From Streptomyces sp. 130 (lineage in GTDB: Bacteria > Actinomycetota > Actinomycetes > Streptomycetales > Streptomycetaceae), in the NCBI RefSeq assembly GCF_007096885.1, contig NZ_VJNO01000001.1:248001-312000 (forward strand): DNA of 64,000 nt, written 5' to 3'. Shown piece by piece: positions 7,768-16,531 of the stretch. The notes under the pieces are model-generated. The model was not told where the DNA came from, made no database searches, and worked only from the letters and a program-made list of their open reading frames with translations. Made by a program: the position numbers and the translations under genes. Numbering within the stretch: position 1 is the stretch's first letter; each line of letters opens with the position of its first letter.

Positions 7768-8760
7768 CTAGCGCACCGAGAACCCGTACACCGTCGTGGA
7801 CGCGAACTCCTCGCCCGGCCGCAGCACCGTGCTCGGGAACCCGGGCCGGTTCGGCGAGTCCGGGAAGTGCTGGGTCTCCAGGGCGATCCCGGCGCACGGG
7901 TCGAACGGCCGCCCGTCCAAGTGGTCCGCCGTGTACAGCTGGAGCCCGGGCTCCGTCGTCGTCACCGTCAGCACCCGCCCCGACCCCTCGTCGTACAGCT
8001 CCGCCGCCGGGGCGGTGCCGTCGAGCACGAAGTTGTGGTCGTACCCCTTGCTCACCGGCCGGGACTCGCGGAAGTCGAAGCGCGTGCCCTCCACCGCCAG
8101 GAACTCGCCGGTCGGCAGCGACTCCGCGTCCACCGGCGTGACCGCCCCCGCCGCGATCCGCAGCCGCTGGCCGAGCGCGCTGCCGCTGTCCGCGCCCGCC
8201 AGATTCCAGTAGGTGTGGTTCGTCAGGTTCAGCACGGTCGGCGCGTCCGTCACCGCCCGGTACGCGATGCGCAGCGCCCCGCCCTCGTCCAGCGTGTACG
8301 CCGCCGTCAGCTCGACGCGCCCGGGGAACCCCTCCTCGCCGTCCGCCGAGACGAAGGACAGCTCCACCCCGCCCGGGACCGCGCGCGCGTCCCACACCCG
8401 CTTGTCGAAGCCGCGCAGCCCGCCGTGCAGCTGGTTGCGGCCCTCGTTGCGCGTGAGGTGGTACGTACGGCCGTCCAGCTCGAAGGAGGCCCCGCCGATC
8501 CGGTTCGCGTACCGGCCCACGAGCGCGCCGAAGTACGGCGCCGTGTATTCCTGGTACGAGGCCAGGTCGGGCAGCCCGAGGGCGATCCCGGCCCGCGCGC
8601 CGTCCCGGTCCGGCACCTCGACCGACTGCACGATGCCGCCGTACGTCAGGACACACACCCGCGTGCCGTCCCGCTCCAGCGTCCAGCGGTGCACCGCGGT
8701 GCCGTCCGCGAGGGTGCCGAAGTGCTCCGTACCGATCACCGTGCCCGCGCTCGTTTCCAT
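7768..8760 (-). CDS. galM: Aldose 1-epimerase (galactose mutarotase)
   Basis: 330 aa, typical GalM length. Active-site residues are visible: His112 in NQLHGGLRGFDK, His182 in NLTNHTYWNLAG (acid) and Glu295 in IALETQHFPDSPN (base). It interconverts alpha and beta anomers of aldohexoses in the cytosol. I chose the ATG at 8758-8760; an in-frame GTG lies two codons upstream. The gene has no ribosome site but a TAGAGT box 7 nt upstream, so it may be leaderless even though it follows the GDSL lipoprotein gene by only about 10 nt. Confidence 0.95.
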   Translation of the reverse strand: METSAGTVIGTEHFGTLADGTAVHRWTLERDGTRVCVLTYGGIVQSVEVPDRDGARAGIALGLPDLASYQEYTAPYFGALVGRYANRIGGASFELDGRTYHLTRNEGRNQLHGGLRGFDKRVWDARAVPGGVELSFVSADGEEGFPGRVELTAAYTLDEGGALRIAYRAVTDAPTVLNLTNHTYWNLAGADSGSALGQRLRIAAGAVTPVDAESLPTGEFLAVEGTRFDFRESRPVSKGYDHNFVLDGTAPAAELYDEGSGRVLTVTTTEPGLQLYTADHLDGRPFDPCAGIALETQHFPDSPNRPGFPSTVLRPGEEFASTTVYGFSVR

Positions 8761-8767
8761 GATCACG

Positions 8768-8773
8768 ACTCTA
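8768..8773 (-). promoter_or_regulatory. -10 box (TAGAGT) upstream of galM
   Basis: On the minus strand TAGAGT lies 7 nt before the galM ATG, overlapping the last codon of the upstream gene. It fits an internal leaderless promoter. Confidence 0.4.
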
Positions 8774-9685
8774 CGCGGGGGGCCGCACGGCTGTGACATT
8801 TCGGTAGGCGATCTCGGCGAGCCGCGCCTGTCCGTTGCGGCCGGGGTGGAACCAGTCCCACTGGCTGAGCTGCTTGCCGGTGAACCGGTAGTCGAACACC
8901 GCCCCGCCGTCGTACCGGCAGCGGCGGTCCTTCGCGCACACCTCGCGCAGCACCTCGTTGTACGCCACGACCCGCTCCTGCACCGCGGTGCGCCGGGCCA
9001 CCGCCGCCGCGCCCATGTCGTCCGCGTCGGACAGCATCGACTTGCAGATCCCGAGCTTCCAGATCTGCTTGCCCAGCGGGTTGGCGCGCCCCTGCGACCA
9101 CAGCCGCTTCAGGTCCGGCACGCTCGACACGTACACCTGCGCCTTCGGCGCCCCGGCCCGCAGCTTGCGCATCGACGCCTCGAACGACGCCCGGAAGTCC
9201 GCCACCGGGGTCATCGACCGCACCGAGTCCCGGCAGGCGTCGTTGGCGCCGATCATCACGGTCACCAGGTCCGGGTCCTCGGCCGCCGCCAGCGCCATCT
9301 GCTCCGGCAGTTGCGCCATCCGGGCGCCCGTCACCGCGTGGTTCCAGCTGTGGTCCGCCGCACCGGACGCGCCGAGCAGCCGCACCGCCAGGCTGCGCAC
9401 CGAGCTGTCCGTGCCGGTCGACCAGGAGACCTCCGGGCAGTCGGCCAGCACCGAACACGCGTCGAAGCCGCGCGTGATGGAGTCCCCGACCGCCGCGATC
9501 GACTTGGGGCGCGGGTCCCAGACCGGACCCGCCGCCGGCGACGGCCGGTGCTCGGCCGCCGAGCCCTTCGTCGTCCCGTCGGACCCCGAGCCGCAGCCGG
9601 CCAGCGCAGCCGAGCCCAGGCAGGCCAGAGCGGCCAGCCCCGCCAGTGCGGTGCGTGAGCGGTGCCGTACGGACCGATCCGGCAT
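8771..9685 (-). CDS. Secreted SGNH/GDSL hydrolase, lipoprotein
   Basis: 304 aa. A lipoprotein signal peptide ends in LAALAGC with Cys31 as the lipidation site. The mature part has block I AAVGDSIT with nucleophile Ser69, block III MIGANDAC (Asn and oxyanion hole), and block V DWFHPGRNG holding the catalytic His. These define an esterase/lipase-like SGNH hydrolase anchored outside the membrane. Four or more cysteines downstream could form disulfides. The ATG at 9683-9685 has an AGGAGGAG site. It is followed closely by galM on the same strand. Substrate unknown. Confidence 0.92.
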   Translation of the reverse strand: MPDRSVRHRSRTALAGLAALACLGSAALAGCGSGSDGTTKGSAAEHRPSPAAGPVWDPRPKSIAAVGDSITRGFDACSVLADCPEVSWSTGTDSSVRSLAVRLLGASGAADHSWNHAVTGARMAQLPEQMALAAAEDPDLVTVMIGANDACRDSVRSMTPVADFRASFEASMRKLRAGAPKAQVYVSSVPDLKRLWSQGRANPLGKQIWKLGICKSMLSDADDMGAAAVARRTAVQERVVAYNEVLREVCAKDRRCRYDGGAVFDYRFTGKQLSQWDWFHPGRNGQARLAEIAYRNVTAVRPPA

Positions 9686-9963
9686 TGCCTGGTCTCCTCC
9701 TGTTCGTGCCCCGCCGCTCCGCCAGGTGAAGACTGAGCGAAGAAGGGCCCCGGGACCGACGGTACGTCACACCTCCGACACCGGGGCGCGGTAGCTTTTC
9801 CCCGTCGAACCAGTGGCTTTCGCGGCGCCCGGCTCCACTCGGGTGGCATCCGAACATCACACCGCGTCACATACTGTCGCTTTTCCGGAGAATAACTCCC
9901 GATGCTGTTTACTGATGACAGGCCGCTGGGGAAGGCGAACCTCGTCCCACACTGGAGGTCCCG

Positions 9964-10458
9964 GTGACGACACGTGGAGTCCTGTACGTTCACTCCGCAC
10001 CGCGCGCGCTCTGCCCACACGTCGAATGGGCGGTGGCGGGAGTCCTCGGCGGGCGGGTGCAGCTCGACTGGATCAGACAGCCGGCCGCGCCGGGCACCTG
10101 GCGCTCCGAATTCTCCTGGCAGGCACGGCCCGGCACGGCGTCCAAGCTGGCGTCCGCGCTGCGCGGCTGGGACCTGCTGCGTTTCGAGGTGACGGCGGAG
10201 CCGTCGCCCACGGCGGAGGGCGAGCGCTACAGCTCGACGCCCGCGCTGGGCATCTTCCACGCCGTCACCGGCATGCACGGCGACATCCTGGTCCCCGAGG
10301 ACCGCCTCCGCGCCGCACTGGCCCGCTCCGCGGGCGGCGAGACGGACCTGGCGGCGGAGATCGCCAAGCTTCTGGGCAAACCCTGGGACGACGAACTGGA
10401 ATCCTTCCGCCACGCGGGCGAGGGCGCGCCCGTCCGCTGGCTCCACCAGGTCGTGTGA
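9964..10458 (+). CDS. DUF3145 family protein
   Basis: 164 aa, matching the conserved actinobacterial DUF3145 family in length and sequence (TTRGVLYVHSAPRALCPHVEWA at the N-terminus, LGIFHAVTGMHGDI, LGKPWDDELESFRHAGEG near the end). The function is unknown. The GTG start at 9964 is preceded by GGAGG. It converges with fabF across a terminator hairpin. Being next to the fatty-acid synthase genes is the only context clue. The 278-bp gap upstream holds no gene. Confidence 0.88.
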   Translation: MTTRGVLYVHSAPRALCPHVEWAVAGVLGGRVQLDWIRQPAAPGTWRSEFSWQARPGTASKLASALRGWDLLRFEVTAEPSPTAEGERYSSTPALGIFHAVTGMHGDILVPEDRLRAALARSAGGETDLAAEIAKLLGKPWDDELESFRHAGEGAPVRWLHQVV

Positions 10459-10488
10459 CCGGGGCAGCGCCCCCGAACACCACGACGA

Positions 10489-10519
10489 AGCCCGCACCCC
10501 CACGTGAGGGGCACGGGCT
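10489..10519. terminator. Stem-loop between DUF3145 gene and fabF
   Basis: AGCCCG and CCCC pair with GGGG and CGGGCT around a 7-nt loop. A second hairpin (GACGCGC, ttc, GCGCGTC, 10532-10548) overlaps the fabF stop. Together they can end transcription from both converging genes. Confidence 0.65.
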
Positions 10520-10546
10520 CCACGTACAAGCGACGCGCTTCGCGCG

Positions 10547-11809
10547 TCAGACGCTACGGAACGCCAGCACCACGTTGTGGCCGCCGAAGCCGAACGAGTT
10601 GTTGATCGCCGCGATCGGCCCCTCCGGCAGCGCCCGGGGCGCGTCCCGGACGATGTCCGCCTCGATCTCCTCGTCCAGGTGGTCCACGTTGATCGTCGGC
10701 GGAGCCATCCGGTGGTGCAGCGCCATGACCGTCGCCACGGTCTCGATGCCGCCCGCACCGCCGAGCAGGTGACCCGTCATCGACTTCGTCGCGGAGATCG
10801 CGACGTGGTCCAGGTCGTCGCCCAGCACCGAGCGCAGCGCCTTGACCTCCGCGATGTCACCCTGCGGGGTGGACGTCGCGTGGGCGTTCAGGTGGGCGAT
10901 CTCGGACGGCTTGAGGTCCGTCTGGTCCAGCAGGTTCTGCATCGCCGCAGCGATACCGCGGCCCGTCGGCTCCGGCTGCGCGATGTGGTGGGCGTCGGCC
11001 GAGAGGCCCTGGCCCAGCACCTCGCAGTAGACCCGGGCGCCGCGCTTCGCCGCGTGCTCCGCGGACTCCAGGACGACGACGCCGGCACCCTCGCCGAGGA
11101 CGAAGCCGTCGCGGCCCACGTCGTACGGGCGGGAAGCCTTCTCCGGCTCGTCGTTGCTCTTGGACATCGCCATCATGTTGGCGAACGCGGCGATCGGCAG
11201 CGGGTGGATCGCCGCCTCGGTGCCGCCGGCGAGGACCACGTCGGCACGGCCGGTGCGGATCATCTCGACGGCGTACCCGACCGCCTCGGCACCCGAGGCG
11301 CAGGCGGAGACCGGGGTGTGGACGCCCGCCTGGGCGTTCACCTCGATGCCCACGTTCGCGGCCGGGCCGTTGGGCATGAGCATGGGCACGGTGTGCGGGG
11401 AGACGCGGCGTACGCCCTTCTCCTTCAGCACGTCGTACTGGTCGAGCAGGGTGATCACGCCGCCGATGCCGGAGGCGATCACCGAACCCAGCCGCTCGGG
11501 CTGGATCGTTTCGTCCTCACCGGCCTTGCCGGTGAAACCCGCGTCCGCCCATGCCTCGCGGGCCGCGATCAGCGCGAACTGCGCCGAGCGGTCCAGGCGG
11601 CGGGCGAGCGGACGGGGCAGGACGTCAGCGGGATCGACGGCCGCCAGGGCCGCGATCCGGACGGGCAGTTCGGCGAAACGTTCGCCCTCGAGAGGCTTGA
11701 CGCCGGAACGCCCGGCCATCAGACCTTCCCAGGTCGATGCGGAATCGCCACCCAGCGGAGTGGTTGCGCCGATACCGGTGACGACCACGGTGCGATTGGT
11801 CGAGTTCAC
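10547..11809 (-). CDS. fabF: 3-oxoacyl-[ACP] synthase II
   Basis: 420 aa. The Cys-His-His triad of elongating ketosynthases is complete: Cys170 in PVSACASGAEA, His310 in LNAHATSTPQGD and His347 in SMTGHLLGGAGG. The C-terminal NNSFGFGGHN loop is present. FabF condenses acyl-ACP with malonyl-ACP during chain elongation in the type II FAS. The GTG at 11807-11809 is used, with GGAGAAG about 12 nt upstream. It is the last gene of the fabD-fabH-acpP-fabF operon. Confidence 0.97.
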   Translation of the reverse strand: MNSTNRTVVVTGIGATTPLGGDSASTWEGLMAGRSGVKPLEGERFAELPVRIAALAAVDPADVLPRPLARRLDRSAQFALIAAREAWADAGFTGKAGEDETIQPERLGSVIASGIGGVITLLDQYDVLKEKGVRRVSPHTVPMLMPNGPAANVGIEVNAQAGVHTPVSACASGAEAVGYAVEMIRTGRADVVLAGGTEAAIHPLPIAAFANMMAMSKSNDEPEKASRPYDVGRDGFVLGEGAGVVVLESAEHAAKRGARVYCEVLGQGLSADAHHIAQPEPTGRGIAAAMQNLLDQTDLKPSEIAHLNAHATSTPQGDIAEVKALRSVLGDDLDHVAISATKSMTGHLLGGAGGIETVATVMALHHRMAPPTINVDHLDEEIEADIVRDAPRALPEGPIAAINNSFGFGGHNVVLAFRSV

Positions 11810-11886
11810 TGGAAAATCTTCTCCACGTGTAGGGGGTCGTGAATCAGCGGCGCCACCGCCGGGTGGCGACACACGAACCGGCTGGA

Positions 11887-12132
11887 TCAGTCCTGGTGCT
11901 TGAGGATGTAGTCCGCGGCGTCGCCGACGGTCTTGAGGTTCTTGACGTCCTCGTCCGGGATCTTCACGTCGAAGCGCTCCTCGGCGGCGACGACGACCTC
12001 GACCATGGACAGCGAGTCGACGTCCAGGTCGTCCGTGAAGGACTTGTCGAGCTTGACGTCCTCGGTCGGGATACCGGCGATCTCGTTGACGATCTCGGCG
12101 AGACCCTCGACGATCTCTTCCTGCGTGGCCAT
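11887..12132 (-). CDS. acpP: Acyl carrier protein of fatty acid synthesis
   Basis: 81 aa, acidic, four-helix ACP. Ser40 in LDVDSLSMVEVV is the phosphopantetheine attachment site. The position between fabH and fabF identifies it as the primary-metabolism ACP and not a polyketide ACP. A GGAG site lies before the ATG. It carries the growing acyl chain between FabD, FabH, FabF and the reductases. Confidence 0.98.
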   Translation of the reverse strand: MATQEEIVEGLAEIVNEIAGIPTEDVKLDKSFTDDLDVDSLSMVEVVVAAEERFDVKIPDEDVKNLKTVGDAADYILKHQD

Positions 12133-12194
12133 TTCGGGGCTCCTTCGGTGATTATCTGCTGGGTTCGGGCGTCCGGGCGAAAAGCCCGGTGTGC

Positions 12195-13226
12195 CTAGGG
12201 GAGAGTAACGACCGTCGCGGCGTAGACGAGACCCGCCCCGAAGCCGATGACGAGCGCGGTGTCGCCGCTCTTGGCCTGACCGGTTGCCAGGAGCCGTTCC
12301 ATGGCGAGCGGGATGGAGGCGGCGGAGGTGTTGCCGGTGGTCTCCACGTCACGGGCGACCGTGACGCTCTCCGGCAGCTTGAGCGTCTTCACCATCGAGT
12401 CGATGATCCGCATGTTGGCCTGGTGCGGGATGAAGACGTCCAGGTCCTCCGCGGAGATCCCGGCCGCGTCCAGCGCCTGCTGGGCGACCTTCGCCATCTC
12501 GAAGACGGCCCAGCGGAACACCGCCTGGCCCTCCTGCGTGATGGCGGGGAACTTGACCTCGCCGCGTGCATTGAGGGGCAGCTTCGTGACATCGCCGAGC
12601 TGGAAGTCGTTCCACGCCACGGTCTGCTTGATCGTCTCGGACTTGTCGCCCTCGGAGCCCCAGACCGTCGGGCCTATGGCGGGCACCTCGGAGGGGCCGA
12701 CGATGACCGCTCCGGCGCCGTCGCCGAACAGGAAGGCCGTGGCCCGGTCGGTCAGGTCGGTGAGGTCGCTCAGCCGCTCCACACCGATGACGAGTACGTA
12801 CTCCGCCGAGCCCTCGACGATCATGCCCTTGGCCAGGGTCAGCCCGTAGCCGAAGCCCGCGCAGCCGGCCGAGATGTCGAACGCGGCGGGCTTGCCGGCG
12901 CCGACCTTGTGGGCGATCTCGGTCGCGATGGCCGGGGTCTGCTTGAAGTGCGAGACGGTGGAGACGATGACCGCGCCGATCTGCTCCGGGGCGATCCCGG
13001 CATCCGCGATGGCCTTGCCGGACGCCTCGACGGACATCGCGGCCACGGTCTCCTCCTCGGAGGCCCAGTGGCGGGTCGCGATGCCGGAGCGGGAACGGAT
13101 CCACTCGTCGGACGAGTCGATCGTCTCCAGGATGACCTCGTTGGGCACCACCCGGGTCGGGCGGTAGCCGCCGACACCCATGATCCGCGCGTAGGGAGCG
13201 CCCTGGCTGGGCTTGATCTTCGACAT
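12195..13226 (-). CDS. fabH: 3-oxoacyl-[ACP] synthase III
   Basis: 343 aa. The triad of KAS III is complete: Cys122 in DISAGCAGFGYG, His268 in FIPHQANMRI and Asn299 in TTGNTSAAS. The C-terminal GFGAGLVYAATVV strand is typical. FabH starts each fatty acid by condensing acyl-CoA primers with malonyl-ACP; in Streptomyces it accepts branched primers, giving iso/anteiso acids. It is the second gene of the operon, 13 nt after fabD. Confidence 0.97.
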   Translation of the reverse strand: MSKIKPSQGAPYARIMGVGGYRPTRVVPNEVILETIDSSDEWIRSRSGIATRHWASEEETVAAMSVEASGKAIADAGIAPEQIGAVIVSTVSHFKQTPAIATEIAHKVGAGKPAAFDISAGCAGFGYGLTLAKGMIVEGSAEYVLVIGVERLSDLTDLTDRATAFLFGDGAGAVIVGPSEVPAIGPTVWGSEGDKSETIKQTVAWNDFQLGDVTKLPLNARGEVKFPAITQEGQAVFRWAVFEMAKVAQQALDAAGISAEDLDVFIPHQANMRIIDSMVKTLKLPESVTVARDVETTGNTSAASIPLAMERLLATGQAKSGDTALVIGFGAGLVYAATVVTLP

Positions 13227-13239
13227 GCTCTCGGGCTCC

Positions 13240-14154
13240 TTAGGCGCCCGCGTGCTCAGCGATGAGCGCGCGGGCCGCGTCGAGGTCGTCGGGGGTCTTG
13301 AGCGCGAGGGTCGGGACGCCGGGCAGCGCCCGCTTGGCCAGGCCGGTGAGCGTGCCGCCGGGGCAGACCTCGATGAGCGCGGTGACGCCCAGCTCCTTGA
13401 AGGTCTCCATGCACAGGTCCCAGCGGACCGGGTTGGCGACCTGGCCGACGAGCCGGGTGATGACCTCGCGTCCGGTGGCGACGGTCTTTCCGTCGGCGTT
13501 CGAGACGTACGTGACCGAGGGGTCGGAGACGTCCAGGTCCCCGGCCGCCGCACGCAGCCGCTCGACGGCCGGAGCCATGTGGTGCGTGTGGAAGGCGCCG
13601 GCCACCTTCAGGGGCACCACGCGGCGCACACCCTCCGGCTTGTCCTCGCCCAGCGCGGCGATCTGCGCGGCGGTGCCCGCGGCGACGATCTGGCCGGCCC
13701 CGTTGACGTTCGCCGGGGTCAGCCCGAGCTTCTCCAGGTGCGGCACGGTCACCTCGGGGTCGCCGCCGAGCAGCGCCGCCATCCCGGTCTCGGTGACCGC
13801 GGCGGCCTCGGCCATGGCGAGCCCGCGCGTACGGACGAAGCGGAGCGCGGCCTCCTCGCCGATGACACCGGCGAACGAGGCGGCGGTGATCTCACCGACG
13901 CTGTGGCCGGCGACGACGTCCGGCGAGGCGCCGAGCGCGGCGGACGAGAGCAGACCGGCGGCGACCAGCAGCGGCTGGGCCACCGCGGTGTCGCGGATCT
14001 CGTCCGCGTCGGCCTCGGTGCCGTAGCGCACGAGGTCGAGCCCGATGGCCTCGGACCAGGCCGCGACGCGGTCGGTGGCACCGGGGAGGTCGAGCCAGGG
14101 AGTCAGGAAGCCGGGCGTCTGAGCGCCTTGGCCGGGAGCGACGAGTACGAGCAC
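13240..14154 (-). CDS. fabD: Malonyl-CoA:ACP transacylase
   Basis: 304 aa. Nucleophile Ser85 in VAGHSVGEITA, the oxyanion segment APGQGAQ at residues 6-12, and the partner His189 in GAFHTHHM define FabD. It loads malonate onto ACP for FAS and also serves polyketide synthases in Streptomyces. I prefer the GTG at 14152-14154 (MLVLVAPGQG) with a GAGAGAG site upstream; a GTG two codons earlier is possible. It is the first gene of the FAS operon, directly behind a promoter in the 83-nt gap after fasR. Confidence 0.96.
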   Translation of the reverse strand: MLVLVAPGQGAQTPGFLTPWLDLPGATDRVAAWSEAIGLDLVRYGTEADADEIRDTAVAQPLLVAAGLLSSAALGASPDVVAGHSVGEITAASFAGVIGEEAALRFVRTRGLAMAEAAAVTETGMAALLGGDPEVTVPHLEKLGLTPANVNGAGQIVAAGTAAQIAALGEDKPEGVRRVVPLKVAGAFHTHHMAPAVERLRAAAGDLDVSDPSVTYVSNADGKTVATGREVITRLVGQVANPVRWDLCMETFKELGVTALIEVCPGGTLTGLAKRALPGVPTLALKTPDDLDAARALIAEHAGA

Positions 14155-14209
14155 CCTCACACTCTCTCTTGTGAACGGTCCGGAAGACCCGTGGGGACAG
14201 GGACGAAGA

Positions 14210-14239
14210 ACCGTAGGGGGAATTGTTGATGTCCGACAA
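14210..14239 (-). promoter_or_regulatory. Probable fabD operon promoter
   Basis: On the minus strand TTGTCG (14234-14239) and TACGGT (14210-14215) are separated by 18 nt, a good HrdB-type promoter, placed 56 nt before fabD. In S. coelicolor FasR is known to bind and activate the fabD promoter, so the FasR site should overlap or adjoin this segment. Confidence 0.6.
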
Positions 14240-14243
14240 AAGA

Positions 14244-15443
14244 CTAGGACTGCGTATCCCGGTCGGCCAGGCGCCCCAGGATCAGGGCGATTCGCAGAGT
14301 GAACGCCGAGCGCACATCGGAAGGCGACCAGCCGGTGACGTCTGTCACACGTCGAAGCCGGTAGCGCACGGTGTTGGGATGCACGAAGAGCATCCTGGCC
14401 GCGCCCTCCAGGCTGCTCGCCTGTTCCAGATACACACTCAGCGTCTCCAGGAGCGCGGAGCCCGCTTCTTCCAGCGGTCTGTAGATCTCCTCCACCAACT
14501 GCTCGCGCGCGGCAGGGTCGCCCGCCATCGCGCGCTCCGGCAGCAGATCGTCCGCGAGCACCGGCCTCGGCGCGTCCTGCCAGGCTCCGCACGCCTTCAG
14601 CCCGGCGGCGGCGGCCTGCGCGGACCGGGTCGCGGCCAGCAGGTCCGCCACCACCGGTCCGGCCACCACGGGGCCCGCCGCGTACGGCCCGATCAGGGCC
14701 TTCGCCACCTGGAGCGGGTTGTCGCTGCCGCCCGCGATGACGACGAGGCGGTTGCCGAGCACCCCGGTGAGGACCTGGAGCTTGGCGTGCCGGGCGGCGC
14801 GCCGGATCGCCTCCACGGTCAGCTCGCTGTCCCCGTCCGGGGCGGTGCCGAGCAGCACGCAGACGTGCTCCGGGGAGTTCCAGCCGAGGGCGGCGGCCCG
14901 TGAGACGGCCCCCTCGTCGGCCTCACCGGACAGCACCGCGTTCACCACGAGCGATTCGAGGCGGGCGTCCCAGGCGCCCCGGGCCTCGGCCGCCTGCGCG
15001 TACACCTGGGCGGTGGCGAACGCGATCTCGCGGGCGTAGACGAGCAGCGCCTCCCGCAGCACCGATTCGTCACCGGGCGCGGCGACCTCGTCGATCGCGG
15101 CCTCCATCACCTCGATCGTGGTCCGCACCATCTCGACGGTCTGCCGCAGCGTGATCGCCCGGGTCAGCTCGCGCGGGGCGGTCCCGAAGACGTCGGTCGA
15201 GATCGCCTGCGGGGTCTCCGGATGCCGGAACCACTCGGTGAACGCGGCGATACCGGCCTGGGCGACCAGGCCGATCCAGGACCGGTTCTCCGGGGGCATC
15301 GCCCGGTACCACGGCAGCGACTCGTCCATGCGGGCGATCGCGTTCGCGGCCAGCCGGCCGGAGGACTGCTCGAGCCGCTTCAGGGTCGCGGCATGGAGAT
15401 GGGCGTCGTTCGCAGCGGGCTGCTCAGGATCGGGTCGGGGCAC
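14244..15443 (-). CDS. fasR: Fatty acid biosynthesis transcriptional activator FasR (PucR/CdaR-type HTH)
   Basis: 399 aa. The C-terminal HTH_30 domain (ARMLFVHPNTVRYRLRRVTDVTG) is typical of PucR/CdaR regulators; a GGDEF-like degenerate central domain and a helical N-terminus precede it. Position immediately upstream of fabD on the same strand matches S. coelicolor FasR, which activates the fab operon and links membrane lipid supply to growth. The start is a GTG at 15441-15443. The identification combines domain layout with synteny. Confidence 0.93.
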   Translation of the reverse strand: MPRPDPEQPAANDAHLHAATLKRLEQSSGRLAANAIARMDESLPWYRAMPPENRSWIGLVAQAGIAAFTEWFRHPETPQAISTDVFGTAPRELTRAITLRQTVEMVRTTIEVMEAAIDEVAAPGDESVLREALLVYAREIAFATAQVYAQAAEARGAWDARLESLVVNAVLSGEADEGAVSRAAALGWNSPEHVCVLLGTAPDGDSELTVEAIRRAARHAKLQVLTGVLGNRLVVIAGGSDNPLQVAKALIGPYAAGPVVAGPVVADLLAATRSAQAAAAGLKACGAWQDAPRPVLADDLLPERAMAGDPAAREQLVEEIYRPLEEAGSALLETLSVYLEQASSLEGAARMLFVHPNTVRYRLRRVTDVTGWSPSDVRSAFTLRIALILGRLADRDTQS

Positions 15444-15540
15444 GTAGACAAGACTGCCTTATCCGGACGCGCCCTCCGATGGCCGGGGCCGGTCGCGGGC
15501 CGGTTCCGCCGCCGGCGGGGCCGCGCGGGGGCCGGCGGGC

Positions 15541-15546
15541 TACCGT
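15541..15546 (+). promoter_or_regulatory. -10 box (TACCGT) for a leaderless pirin transcript
   Basis: TACCGT ends 6 nt before the GTG at 15553. No ribosome site is visible ahead of that start. Confidence 0.45.
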
Positions 15547-15552
15547 GGACCG

Positions 15553-16209
15553 GTGATTTCCGTACACCGCGCGGGCGACCGGTTCGAGGGCGGGGACGCG
15601 GCGGCCGGCATCGCCTCCCGGCACGCCTTCTCCTTCGGCTCCTTCTACGACCCCGACAACCTCCGCTTCGGCCCGGTCCTGGCCTGCAACGAGGAGCGCC
15701 TCGCGCCCGGCGCGGGCTTCGAGGAGCACCCGCACAGCCACACGGAGATCGTCACCTGGGTCGTCGAGGGCGAGCTGACGCACCGCGACTCGGCCGGCCA
15801 CGCCACGGTGGTCCGGGCCGGTGACGTCCAGCACCTCAGCGCCGCGTCCGGCGTGCGCCACGTCGAACGCAACGACGGCGACCGGCCGCTGACCTTCCTT
15901 CAGATGTGGCTCGCGCCCCTGGAGCCCGGCGGCGAGCCCTCGTACACGACCGTCCCGGGCATCGCCGACTCCACCCCGTACGCCCTGCCCGAGGCGGGCG
16001 CCATGCTCCACGTGCGCCGCCTCGCGGAGGGCGAGCGCGCGGCGGTCCCGGACGCACCCCGGGCGTACGTGCACGTGGTGCGCGGGACGGTACGCGTCGG
16101 CGCCGAGGAGCTGACGGCGGGCGACGCGGCCCGGATCACCGGTGAACGGGGCCTCGAACTGGTCGCGGCGGGCGCGGCCGAGGCGCTGGTCTGGGAGCTG
16201 TGCGACTGA
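15553..16209 (+). CDS. Pirin family bicupin protein
   Basis: 218 aa. The four metal ligands of pirins are conserved with the family spacing: His59 and His61 in EEHPHSHTEIVTW, then His103 and Glu105 in GVRHVERNDGD. The C-terminal cupin (from about 130) is weaker, as usual. Some pirins have quercetin 2,3-dioxygenase activity, others regulate; in Streptomyces ambofaciens a pirin modulates redox and catabolism. Activity here cannot be chosen from sequence. The start GTG 15553 looks leaderless. Confidence 0.9.
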   Translation: MISVHRAGDRFEGGDAAAGIASRHAFSFGSFYDPDNLRFGPVLACNEERLAPGAGFEEHPHSHTEIVTWVVEGELTHRDSAGHATVVRAGDVQHLSAASGVRHVERNDGDRPLTFLQMWLAPLEPGGEPSYTTVPGIADSTPYALPEAGAMLHVRRLAEGERAAVPDAPRAYVHVVRGTVRVGAEELTAGDAARITGERGLELVAAGAAEALVWELCD

Positions 16210-16234
16210 CCGGCGCCCCGGCCACCGGGCCGCG

Positions 16235-16426
16235 TCAGCGGGCGTGGTGCCGGCCGGTCTGCTGGCGCGGGATCTCGCTCAGCCGTACCGCCGCCGGCCG
16301 CCGGCGGCTTCGGCCGCTGCTCCGGCCGGGAAACGCGTTGCGCCGCGCGGGCACCTTCGGGGCCAGGGCCACGAAGGCGAGCGGGGCGAGGACCGCGACG
16401 AGGATCAGCACGATGAGGGCGTTCAT
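16235..16426 (-). CDS. Small single-pass membrane protein
   Basis: 63 aa. One N-terminal membrane helix (residues 2-24, ALIVLILVAVLAPLAFVAL) is followed by a strongly basic cytoplasmic tail rich in Arg. The ATG at 16424-16426 has an AAGGCAGGA site 3-11 nt upstream. No family recognised. Short basic tails of this type often sit at the inner face of the membrane. Confidence rests on the hydrophobic segment and ribosome site. Confidence 0.6.
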   Translation of the reverse strand: MNALIVLILVAVLAPLAFVALAPKVPARRNAFPGRSSGRSRRRPAAVRLSEIPRQQTGRHHAR

Positions 16427-16531
16427 GTTCCTGCCTTCCGTCCGGTACTGACGGTCTGTCACTACGTCTCGTAACCAAATACCGAGCGCATAAACACAGT
16501 GGGTGACGGAGATCTCGGAGGCGGGGGCGGA